From Ophiura sarsii (lineage: Eukaryota; Echinodermata; Ophiuroidea; Amphilepidida; Ophiuridae), in contig CM069452.1 of the NCBI GenBank assembly GCA_035610835.1, forward strand, positions 27,144,143-27,208,142: a stretch of DNA of 64,000 nt. The letters run 5' to 3'. Positions 55,203-64,000 of this stretch are shown here, in pieces (positions within the stretch are counted from its first letter, which is position 1; each line of letters starts with the position of its first letter). Under the pieces are notes generated by a model. It searched no databases. It was not told the DNA's origin and saw only the letters and a list, made by a program, of their open reading frames with translations. A program made the position numbers and the translations under genes.

Positions 55203-56330
55203 CGTTATGCCCCAACTTACTCTTGGGTCCGGTCAGGTATATCATTGAGCGTAAATTACCCGCCAGTTACTAGCCTACACTCTTAGAAGGTCAGGATCAA
55301 ATATGAGACGAAAAGGATCAATTTTGATCCAGAAGCGGTATCACATATGAGCTTACCCTTTCCGGATCAAAGTGATCCGACAAGCAGGATCAAAAAGTTT
55401 GATCCGAAATGGGATCAAATATTTCTGTCAAATGATACTGAAACGGATCAAAATAATGATCCTTAATCGGATGTACCTGTAGCTTATGATCCTACTCCAG
55501 GATCAAACTGAATCAAAGAAAAAGTGAAAACATAGGGGGTCATCGGGTGACAGATTGTAAAAACAAGCATGCATGCAAGGGTCTTTCGGTGACACCGGGC
55601 CAAAAAAGGGGGGTATTTTTGATGGAGCCTGGTGTGAAACCTAATATTGATTGAGTGCCCCCACCCCCGGGTGCACACTGCAGACTATATATCGAGTGCA
55701 GTAAGCTTACTACATCGTGTAGGCCTAGTACATCGCAGTGATCGTGACATTTTGTGAGGAGCATTTTGACCGAAAATCGTACTGATGGCACTGGTCAGGT
55801 ACAAGAAATTTGTTGACAAGAATAGAGCATGTTCAAACATAAAAAATAAAACTACTTTACCGACAAAATCATGTAACATTTTACAGATTAGACTGGATAA
55901 CTTACCGCGGTATTTCACCCTTGTTTCAACTGTGGCGACCGAATTCAAAAGATCGTCTGCTTGTCGTCTATCGGTTTGCGAAAGAGTGACGTCAGTCACT
56001 CATTGACCAATGAACTGTTTCATCGAATTGATCCGGAAATCAGATCAAAGTTGATCAAGGTGAATTTGATCCGTTTGTTGATATCTATCTGGAAACGGAT
56101 CAAAACGATCCGAAAACGGATCAAAACGATCCGAAAATGATCCTTAAAGGATCAAAACAAAGTGAGCCGGAAATCTACTCATGTATTTGATCCTGACCTT
56201 CTAAGAGTGTAGTAGCTTACCCCGCATTGGCGCTCTCAAAATGTTGGGTTACGCCTCAGTTACTAGCGAGGTAGCGCTATTCTTCAGCTACCCGTCATTG
56301 GTGCACTCGGCCGAATTGTGACACGAAATA
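55203..56330. mobile_element. Second copy of the foldback repeat, split by a CACTA-like insertion
   Basis: 55203-55277 and 56210-56320 together match 54004-54170 in order, and 55278-56209 is extra. The left part ends CCAGTTACTAGCCTA and the right part resumes TAGTAGCTTAC, whereas the intact copy reads AGCCTAGTAGCTTA. After CACTCGGCCGA the copy ends, so its right half is missing. Confidence 0.8.
55278..56209. mobile_element. CACTA-like non-autonomous element 2 (932 bp), GGATCAAA subterminal repeats
   Basis: Perfect terminal inverted repeats: CACTCTTAGAAGGTCAGGAT at the left, its complement at the right, both continuing into CAAATA. TA flanks both ends, and the intact copy at 54077-54082 has a single TA, so the ends and duplication are fixed. 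The outer ~240 and ~190 bp are filled with GGATCAAA/TTTGATCC words in both orientations (about thirty), many forming small palindromes such as GATCAAAACGATCCG. The interior (about 55520-56020) is unique and has short open frames on both strands with no recognised domain. Confidence 0.8.
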
Positions 56331-56452
56331 ATTATCTACACTGTAGGACTATATTTTATAATGTTATAACGTTTGGAACAGAATAACACAATTGGAACAG
56401 AAAAATGTCAGAGCTTCTACGTGACTACAACAGCTTAAAAGTCCGACAAGAA

Positions 56453-56679
56453 TGAAAACAAATCGATATTCTATTTCAAACTGCAAACTTTTCTGTAGGC
56501 AAACTGGAAAAATTAATTATGATAAAATCAGAGATACATTGTTAAAATTGATCGTTAACATTTCACAGGCCAAAGCATTATATTATTTAGTGAAATCGGA
56601 GATGAAAAAGGTATCCGATCAGCTCTTTTTCACGGATATAAACTCGGCGATTTTATTTGTTAATACTGAAGAGACGTAA
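56453..56679 (+). CDS. Possible small ORF of unknown function (weak)
   Basis: A genuine ATG opens 75 codons: MKTNRYSISNCKLFCRQTGK at the start, Lys-rich and predicted mostly helical in the middle, ending SAILFVNTEET. No signal peptide, domain or promoter is evident. It sits between repeats and may be chance or an exon; the family is not recognised. Confidence 0.15.
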
Positions 56680-57016
56680 ATTGTATTTTTATTTTAAAAT
56701 TCTAAGTATGCCTATAGTTTTCATATTTTGTTTTGTTGCATTTTGAGGTTCAACAATTATATATATGTCATGTAAATACGATAATAATTACTTTCTGATC
56801 AAGATAAGCCCGCGAAGTTGAACCCGTCTGGAAGTAGGCCAAATTGAATTATGTATTTGTGGATATGTATTTGTGGATAAAGTAATCATGACTACTATAT
56901 TGTATTCCCTTGTGTATTTATAATATATACCAATAACAATTATGTCGATTAATAACACGCACTTATCCATCCTACTGGACTGATTTGAAAAGGATTTTCG
57001 CACTCGTGAGACGTTT

Positions 57017-57212
57017 AAAATAAACTGTCTAGGAAATCAGGTGAGTTTATTTTTACTCTCCAAACCATGAGTTTTTGAAGTAAGTAGAAATCGTATCGCT
57101 TTCTAACTCTTTTTTACCATTAATGATTAGAAATGTAAATCTGCAAGACAATCTGCTTCCAAATAAAATCAAGGATAAAGGGCGTCCTCTGGAAAAGTTC
57201 GTATCATTTGCC
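57017..57212. mobile_element. Partial copy of the TTAA foldback MITE (39324-39697 family)
   Basis: Contains the loop region (AAATAAACTGTC), CCATGAGTTTTTGAAGTAAG, AATCGTATCGCT, AATGTAAATCTGCAAGA, and a right end ...ATTTGCCT followed by TTAA at 57213-57216. The left arm is deleted. Confidence 0.75.
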
Positions 57213-57739
57213 TTAAATATACGCTAATATCAAAACAATCATCACAACAAATTCCCTCGTATCAAATATATATATTTGGATACAGGGCAATTACATGTAC
57301 AAATGTGCAAATACGAGGCAATAATAATATACAAGGCAATAACATGTAGGGGTGTGCAAATGTGTGCATGTGCTCTGTATGTGTTATTCTGCCATGGTAA
57401 ACTAGGCTACGAGTTATTATGAGAATTATCTTTATACAATTTCACTGCTCGTTATGAAAGAACATGTCACATATCTTTAGTATTTTCATCACTCTCAATT
57501 GTTGTATCTATTTCTCAATATCCGAAGCCCCCGCTACCGTCAACGCTATACTAATCATTAGACCAAAGGCTTTACGAGTAATTAATCTATCGTATCAATT
57601 GCGATTCTCCATCAGATAAAACTTTGTGTTGAACGCGTTTTCTATACAAGAGTAACAAGATGATGTAATTTTTGTATAAGATTGCATCGATTAAGGACAA
57701 TACAACCACCTCATTTCCTTCAATTAATTGCAACAGGTT

Positions 57740-58480
57740 ACTAGGGTTGGGCAAATCACCAGTGACAGTTAATTGTTCCTATGGCTAAATTTGACGTAGA
57801 ATCTAAATCTGGTAAAGGTTTTGACATCCAAGGGCGTCTGACGTCTCTAAATTTCACAAATTCAAAATGGCCGCCAACATTTTAGTTAAAAAATTGCCAT
57901 CGTGAAAAATGTATTGATAGCATAGTCTTGAATCTGAAAGTATATGTTTGAAACATCATTTTCCTCACTTATAAGCTATAAAACAGGGGACATTCTGATA
58001 TTTGGAACTTTATTGGTGAAAATGTCATTTTTGGCGTATGTTTCAATGTACAATAAAGGCATTTTGAGGTCGGCCATGTTGATGACGTCACTGTGACGTT
58101 ACGCGTGGTATGTTTGTACTTGTTTTGGTATGTATGATAAATAAGCATACACGTACCCTGCATCTCTGTTTGGATTTAATTAGTAAACCGTGTTACAAAA
58201 CAGGCACTTCGTCGGAGGGTAGGTGACTCTTCTTCCCAGAGGTTACTGGCTTAACATACAGGCCTTTGGTTGACGTTAAACGTGAGTATTTTGAGTCGGG
58301 ATATTGTTCAGGATGAACTGGTTATACAGTCTTTTGGGTTAACATGACAATATTCCCCGAGTGCGACTGGTTTCTTATCAGTCCTCGGGTTGACATGATA
58401 ACTAACCTTACTTAGCGCGACTGATATTTTCATCAGGCCTTTATAGTGACATTGTAAATTGATTGCCCTAAGGCTCTGCT
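57740..58480. other. No gene recognised
   Basis: Includes a palindromic TGACGTCA word at about 58083, a CRE-type site, close to TGTGACGTTACGCG. Without a nearby transcription start its meaning is open. Confidence 0.3.
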
Positions 58481-58542
58481 AATGTAGACTACCCTATGTA
58501 GGTGACATTTGAACTTTATTTCCCTAAGGTTCTGCTTATATA

Positions 58543-59790
58543 GACATTTGAACATTTTTTCCAAATTGATTGCTGTCAGTTGATCTACACACATTTTGAA
58601 AGTTTGGTGGAAATGTCCAATTTTTAAAAGATTTGTTGCATGAGGCCTAAAGTGGCTCGAATTACATAAGTTGAAAACTTTCCCAAAGGGTTTCGGATAA
58701 CGTTGACATTTGTTGACATGTGTCAATTGAACAATGATTGCGGCAAGTTGATCTTACACGCATTTTGAAAGTTTGGTGGAAATGTCCAATATTTAAAATA
58801 TTTGTTGCATGAGGCCTAAAGTGGCTCGAATTACATAAGTTGAAAACTTTCCCAAAGGGTTTCGGATAACGTTGACATTTGTTGACATGTGTCAATTGAA
58901 CTATGATTGCGGCAAGTTGATCTTACACGCATTTTGAAAGTTTGGTGGAAATGTCCAATTTTTAAAAGATTTATTGCATGAGGCCTAAAGTGGCTCGAAT
59001 TACATAAGTTGAAAACTTTCCCAAAGGGTTTCGGATAACGTTGACATTTGTTGACATGTGTCAATTGAACAATGATTGCAGCAAGTTGATCTTACACGCA
59101 TTTTGAAAGTTTGGTGGAAATGTCCAATTTTTAAAAGATTTATTGCATGAGGCCTAAAGTGGCTCGAATTACATAAGTTGAAAACTTTCCCAAAGGGTTT
59201 CGGATAACGTTGACATTTGTTGACATGTGTAAATTGAACAATGATTGCGGCAAGTTGATCTTACACGCATTTTGAAAGTTTGGTGGAAATGTCCAATTTT
59301 TAAAATATTTGTTGCATGAGGCCTAAAGTGGCTCGAATTACATAAGTTGAAAACTTTCCCAAAGGGTTTCGGATAACGTTGACATTTGTTGACATGTGTC
59401 AATTGAACAATGATTGCAGCAAGTTGATCTTACACACATTTTTAAAAGTTTGGTTGAAATGCCCAATTTCCAAAAGATTTGTTGCATAAGGCCTAAAAAG
59501 GATCGAATTACATAATTTGAAAATGTTCTCATATGTCGTGGTTCGGATAACGTTGACATGTTGACTTTGGTGACATGTGTTAATCGAAAAATGATTGCTG
59601 CAAGTTGATCTTACACATATTTTTAAAAGTTTGGTTGATATGTCCAATTTCAAAAGATTTGTTGCATATGGCCTAAAAAGGCTCGAATTACATTGGTCCG
59701 TGGTTTCGGATAACGTTGACCTTTGTGGTCAAGTGTGGCGGAAAAATCCAATTTTCAAAAGATTTGCTGCGTGAGGTCTAAGGCTCGAAT
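58543..59790 (+). repeat. Tandem array of 169-bp units, about seven copies
   Basis: Unit landmarks GTTGACATGTGTCAATTGAA, AAGTTGATCTTACACGCATT, GGTGGAAATGTCCAATTTTT, TTGCATGAGGCCTAAAGTGG and ACTTTCCCAAAGGGTTTCGG. The repeat GTTGACATTTGTTGACATG recurs at 58702, 58871, 59040, 59209 and 59378, exactly 169 bp apart. The middle copies are nearly identical; the first and last two are diverged, as expected if homogenisation acts at the centre. The repeated minus-strand open frames are a by-product of periodicity. Confidence 0.95.
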
Positions 59791-61289
59791 TAAATAATTT
59801 ATTACATTCCTCTGTGTGACATATTTGATTGCTCAACATTTGTAATATTTTGCTTTTTCGCTTTGTGTTAAAACGAATCAACAGCGGGTGTAATTTCCAA
59901 TTAATTGAATACAATACACACAGTTAGCGGGAATCGACTGATTGGCTATTGTTGTCCACTAAATTTCTTCCTTCAATTTGTGCAGAATGTTTTGTTACTG
60001 CGATGTGTGACTTGAACCAGTGTGGTGAAAAGAGAATTAAGTATATGATCGAATCGCTATATATTTCCTATTCATCACACCGGATGATTTGGTAAGTTGC
60101 GTCTTTGTCTCTTTCCAGTGATCGACTCCACATCGCTTCAACAAAGTATACATGACTGTGACATAATTATATCAATAAAACTATGACAATCATGCAAAAT
60201 ACGTTTTGTCCTGTTTTGGTTAATTAGTGTGATTGCGTGTCTCAACAATGTTGTGAATATATATGTTAATATTTACCATAAGTAATGTTTGGAACGTGGT
60301 TGAAACTGGAACGTGGTTGAAACCTATGATATTTGCTATTTAAATACAGTAAATTGAGTGATTGAATAATGGAAATGTTGACATTAACCAAAAGTGCCGA
60401 CCGCGGTGATGTGCCAAAGACGTCGGACCAATTCGACTTGTAAAATAGACGATATTAGATTATTAGATTTCCGACTTACCTTCCCCCTAACAATTATATG
60501 CGTACTCGGATTTCCTGAAGATCAACGCTGGATCTAGAGGCGCATAGTGGCTACATGGAATTATAGGCCTCCTGATACTATAGTGGCCTAGCTTATACAA
60601 CATTTTCTTTTTACTCGAAGTTGGCCTCTGAAACTTTAGATGGGCACCAGGTCCTTGCTTATGAGAAAAAGAGGGTGAAGCGCCAAACAAATCATCATAT
60701 TACGATCCCTCAAATATAACACATCTCGGTGCTAAATCTGGGTGCTAACCATACAACATTTAGAACAAAGTTATATCGGAATATAGCACCATCTTAAACA
60801 GAGCGTGTTAACAAGTAATACACTGCTGGCTATGAAAAACATAACACTGAGTAATAATCGGGAACAATGTGTCTTGTGGTGTTAGAGTTCATATGGATTT
60901 TTTTAGTCCTTAATTTCAAATGCAATTCTGGTTCAGTTACTGAAGATTACATTGAATGGGATTAACTTCAAGATTGCCACGATAACCGCCAGAAAAAAAA
61001 ATCGTATACCTGTGGTTGATGTGAGCGCAAACAGTTTTAGGATTCTCCAACCAAACAAACATGTTTTCTACTGTAACAATGATCCAAACATTTATCGCAA
61101 AGAAACAATTCATTTATATGACCTTAATTTCCTTCTAAAAAAACATCAATTTTAAGACCTGCAATTTGACCTTCATAAATTAATTTACAACGAGTATTTC
61201 ACATGATTTGACAGGTACTTGTCATTCTCAGTCTGCCCTATGTCACCCCTCTACAAGTGTCAAAAAATACCTCTTACATTGGACAACTG

Positions 61290-62160
61290 CACTGCAAAAA
61301 GGTTGCTTAAATATTTACTCAACATTTTACACAACGTTGTTCAAGTATGCAACCGCTTAACTGTTGAGTAAATGTTGCCCAACCCCGTCGGATAACACGT
61401 TTTTACCAAAAGTTGAACAACAATTCTAGTTACTCAAAAGTTGGCCAATTATATTCATTCAACAGTTGTTCTAGTATTCAACAGCTCAACTGCTCAGCAT
61501 TTGTTAACCATTTGTTGAGTGTTTTATTGTTTATTGGTTGTGGGATTTTATTTGGTGATTTGTTGGGTATTTTAAACCTATACGAACATGACGAAATAAG
61601 CTTCATGGACGACCACAGAGATTTAGACTGATCTATCACGTCATCTTCTTGACAGACCAAACTTCAAACATTCAAAACCGGACTCATAAAACGCCTGTCA
61701 GATGTCACAAACTTTGATGTTGATGCGGATTCACCGTTTTATTTACCAGATTATAATTTATCCAGATCCAGAGATCTCAACTCGTGCAAACAGTTGCTCG
61801 TGCACAAGACGCCATGATGATTAACTGACAATTGCGTATCACGAAATTGTCTTTTTCGGACAACAGTTACCTAAAATTCACATGTGCGTAACTTGCATCA
61901 ACTGTTGCGTGATTTTCCTCAATGATCATGCAACAGTTGCCGAAGTGGAATATTTTTACGCCACATATTTTAGCAACAGAAACAGTTTCCACCAACATTT
62001 TAAGGACATTGTTTTCGACGAATTGCTCAACGCTGGGGATTTTTTACTTTTATTCAACGCATAACTTTCTACATATATTGAATGAATTTTAATCATCACG
62101 TCAACCAACAGATGATAAAAGTAATTTAAGCAACGTATTTTAAGCAACCCTTTTGCAGTG
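61290..62160. mobile_element. CACTA-like non-autonomous element 3 (871 bp), GTTGAGTAAATGTTG subterminal repeats
   Basis: Ends CACTGCAAAAAGGTTGCTTA and TAAGCAACCCTTTTGCAGTG are inverted (one G/A difference); TG lies outside both. The left ~220 bp repeats (A/G)TTACTCAA(C/A)ATTT, CAACAGTTG, GTTGAGTAAATGTTG and similar words in both orientations; the right part has fewer CAACAGTTGC/AACTGTTGC words. The centre shows a 72-codon open frame with a hydrophobic stretch but no recognised family. Confidence 0.75.
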
Positions 62161-62259
62161 TGGTTTAGCGCCCTCCATTATTTCGAACAGTAGCAATAGG
62201 ATGCCAATTCGGAAATTTTGAAAATTGGGTGTACGTTCTTGTAAGTTGTCATTCGGTCG

Positions 62260-62655
62260 TGTTTTTTTGACGTTGATGTACGCTGATATAAGTTAGGGAT
62301 AAGTTGGGGATACGTCGTTTACGTTAAGAATACGCTGTGATACGCTGTGATAATTTGGAACACGTCGAGCCCGCGAAACATTATTGAGCATGTTCAAAAT
62401 GTATCGGCGTACTCAACGTGTGCTTAATACGTTCTGCATAAGTTCCCGGTACGTTCGTGGTACGTTAGACATACGTTGACAGTTGGTATACGTTGATGTA
62501 CGTCGGGTGAAAATAGCTATTTAGCATTGATATACACCAAAATATTGCAATTCGGTGGGAAGTTGGACGTTCTTGGACTCTGACAATTTTCAAGCTATTA
62601 TTTGTATACGTCGGCATACGTTCAGGCGATACGCCATGGTGTGACAGGGCCTTTG
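62260..62655. mobile_element. Right end of a TGTCACACC-type transposon with dense ACGT repeats
   Basis: Matches 63660-64000 in order (TATAAGTTAGGG, GGAACACGTCGAGCCCGC, TTCTGCATAAGTTCCCGGTA, TGGACGTTCTTGGACTCTGA), then ends TACGCCATGGTGTGACAGGG, the complement of the termini at 63187 and 63598. TACGTT/AACGTA words occur every 10-20 bp throughout. Confidence 0.75.
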
Positions 62656-62689
62656 TGTATACGTTGAGCATTCGCCGTGTGAACGTTTC

Positions 62690-62782
62690 GCACGTTGGGT
62701 GTAGGTTGCTCATTCGTCAGCTGTTCGGCCATATACGGCGCCTAAGAAGAGACCTACGCCCCACGTGCGAAACGTTCACGCA
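62690..62782. repeat. 25-bp inverted repeat
   Basis: GTGAACGTTTCGCACGTTGG at about 62689 and CCACGTGCGAAACGTTCAC at about 62761 pair, with TGTAGG/CCTACG extending the stem. It lies between an element end and the 11-bp array. Confidence 0.8.
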
Positions 62783-62802
62783 GCGTATACATAGCGTATG
62801 GG

Positions 62803-63143
62803 TCACTACATTGTCACTACGTTGTCACTACGTTGTCACTACGTTGTCACTACGTTGTCACTACGTTGTCACTACGTTGTCACTACGTTGTCACTACGTT
62901 GTCACTACGTTGTCACTACGTTGTCACTACGTTGTCACTACGTTGTCACTACGTTGTCACTACGTTGTCACTACGTTGTCACTACGTTGTCACTACGTTG
63001 TCACTACGTTGTCACTACGTTGTCACTACGTTGTCACTACGTTGTCACTACGTTGTCACTACGTTGTCACTACGTTGTCACTACGTTGTCACTACGTTGT
63101 CACTACGTTGTCACTACGTTGTCACTACGTTGTCACTACGTTG
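62803..63143 (+). repeat. 11-bp minisatellite, 31 copies
   Basis: Unit TCACTACGTTG, repeated 31 times; only the first unit differs (A for G). Because 11 is not a multiple of 3 and the unit has no stop in any phase on this strand, all three + frames are open and spell the same 11-residue period (LSLRCHYVVTT). This is a property of the repeat, not evidence of protein. Confidence 0.98.
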
Positions 63144-63186
63144 TCACTCGTTCAAAGTGTTTAATATGCTCAAAAATGTTCCTAAT

Positions 63187-63400
63187 GACCCTGTCACACC
63201 ATGGCGTATGGCCTGAACGTATGCCGACGTATACAAAAAAAGCTCGAAAATTGTCAGAGTCCAAGAACGTCCAACATCCCAACGAATTGCATAGGAAAAG
63301 TCGACATCAGTGTTGGAATGGACAGCGTGCCCATAACGTATTGAACGTATACAATAGCTTATGACTAACGTATTGATCGCGTATCACTAACTTATAACAA
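63187..63400. mobile_element. Left end of a second TGTCACACC-type element
   Basis: CCCTGTCACACCATGGCGTA, then CTGAACGTATGCCGACGTAT and TCAGAGTCCAAGAACGTCCA, is the complement of the end at 62525-62655. The similarity to that end fades after about 63290, though ACGTA words continue to about 63470. Confidence 0.7.
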
Positions 63401-63597
63401 ACTTATGAGAGTGTATCACAGCGTATGCGAGCTTATGACCAACGTATGTTTAACGTACAACGAACGCGTGACCTATGCCGCTGTAGGACGGCTGTCATGT
63501 ACTCTTGTCGCAGCTTACCATCCGACATGCTCTCTGATGATGATGGGTTGATGATGGGTTGATGTGTTCAGCACGACAGACGTGAGGATGAGTTAAG

Positions 63598-64000
63598 GCC
63601 CTGTCACACCATGGCGTATGACCTGAACGTATGCCAACGTATGCAAAAATATCGAAAATACGTTGGTGTACGTTGATATAAGTTAGGGGTAAGTTGAGGA
63701 TACGTCGATTGCGATAAGAGCACGCTGTGATACCCTCTTGACAATTTGGAACACGTCGAGCCCGCAAAAGTTATTGAGCATGTTCAACATTTCTTGGCGT
63801 ACTCAACGTATAATTGATACGTTCTGCATAAGTTCCCGGTACGTTCGTTGTACGTTAGACATACGTTTACATACGCTGACATACGTTAGAGGTACGCTAC
63901 TCGTAATTTGGTATACGTTGATGTACGTCGGCTGAGCATTGATAAAAAACCAAAATATTGCAATTCCTTGGGAAGTTGGACGTTCTTGGACTCTGACAAT
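63598..64000. mobile_element. TTAA-flanked left end of a third TGTCACACC-type element, running off the window
   Basis: GAGTTAA precedes GGCCCTGTCACACCATGGCG (63599 onward), then ACCTGAACGTATGCC. From 63660 the interior is collinear with 62265-62585. The TTAA suggests a piggyBac- or Kolobok-type target, but only this end shows it. The right end lies beyond 64000. Confidence 0.7.

Larger units (their letters stand above)
57505..60960 (+). repeat. Third copy of the 32.2-34.1 kb dispersed repeat, expanded internally
   Basis: 57505-57735 matches 32220-32470 and 60290-60960 matches 33290-34080, same order and orientation (TTTGCTATTTAAATACAGTA, TTGGCCTCTGAAAC, GATCCCTCAAATATAACACA, GTTCATATGGAT). 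Between them this copy has 2.5 kb of other sequence including the 169-bp tandem array, where the 32-kb copy has a foldback MITE. GGAACGTGGTTGAAAC is doubled at 60290-60325. Confidence 0.75.

Noticed and set aside
58083..58090. TGACGTCA as a functional CRE
   Set aside because: A single 8-mer without a promoter or conservation evidence is not enough.
58543..59790. CRISPR-like array or gene family of 77-codon proteins
   Set aside because: Head-to-tail 169-bp satellite with no unique spacers; frames overlap unit junctions.
62655..63364. 127-188 codon frames made of LSLRCHYVVTT repeats
   Set aside because: The 11-bp unit lacks stops in all three + frames, so long open frames are inevitable.

Overview
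The window looks like AT-rich intergenic DNA from a marine invertebrate animal, probably a deuterostome such as an echinoderm or hemichordate. That placement is an inference from the mix of degenerate CR1-like and L1-like LINEs, foldback MITEs, tRNA-derived SINE heads, CACTA/hAT/Harbinger/Tc1-type termini and frequent TAGGCCTA motifs; the sequence alone does not prove a taxon. There is no bacterial-style gene organisation. One 100-base N gap (1324-1423) marks a scaffold join. No complete host gene is visible. The best host-gene signal is at the left edge, on the + strand: a 193-nt exon with a CPIC...H...C zinc-finger-like motif, followed by a 17-nt microexon that keeps the reading frame and has good splice sites.

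Layout: 0.2-0.6 kb, exons of an unidentified gene. 1.4-12.4 kb, repeats surrounding a 7.2-kb tandem array (4574-11757) of ~1.3-kb units that alternate in two types, giving a 2605-bp higher-order period. 12.6-18.7 kb, a TA-flanked MITE, a LINE C-terminal remnant, and a ~250-bp tandem repeat holding a 180-bp Harbinger-type MITE with a visible empty site. 19.6-22.1 kb, a C-rich minisatellite and a broken LINE. 22.2-26.3 kb, X-box-like palindromes and a ~306-bp tandem repeat. 26.9-28.4 kb, tRNA-like SINE heads. 28.5-35.3 kb, a large inverted duplication whose arms and centre hold several foldback elements. 36.7-41.6 kb, a CpG-rich patch and a putative 4.2-kb TTAA-flanked element rich in TAGGCCTA, carrying a foldback MITE and a hAT MITE. 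42-45.3 kb, an inverted SINE copy and a TA-flanked MITE. 46-53.7 kb, an L1-like LINE split by insertions, a palindromic Tc1-like element, a CACTA-like element and a CR1-like LINE. 54-56.3 kb, a foldback repeat in two copies, one split precisely by a second CACTA-like element. 57.5-61 kb, a further copy of the 32-34 kb repeat that contains a 169-bp tandem array. 61.3-64 kb, a third CACTA-like element, then ends of a TGTCACACC-type transposon family around a 31-copy, 11-bp minisatellite.

What ties the window together is nested transposition rather than a pathway. Comparison of copies inside the window gives several filled/empty site pairs that fix element ends and target duplications: hAT-like in the 2-kb repeat, Harbinger-type at 17.8 kb, and CACTA-like at 50.9 and 55.3 kb. 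The most unusual group is three non-autonomous elements of 871-939 bp (50854-51792, 55278-56209, 61290-62160) that share CACTG/CACTC termini and 2-bp T(A/G) duplications, yet each is filled with its own, unrelated family of short subterminal repeats. All four LINE remnants lie on the minus strand and all are dead. Many open frames in the window start at non-ATG codons inside repeats and are not genes.
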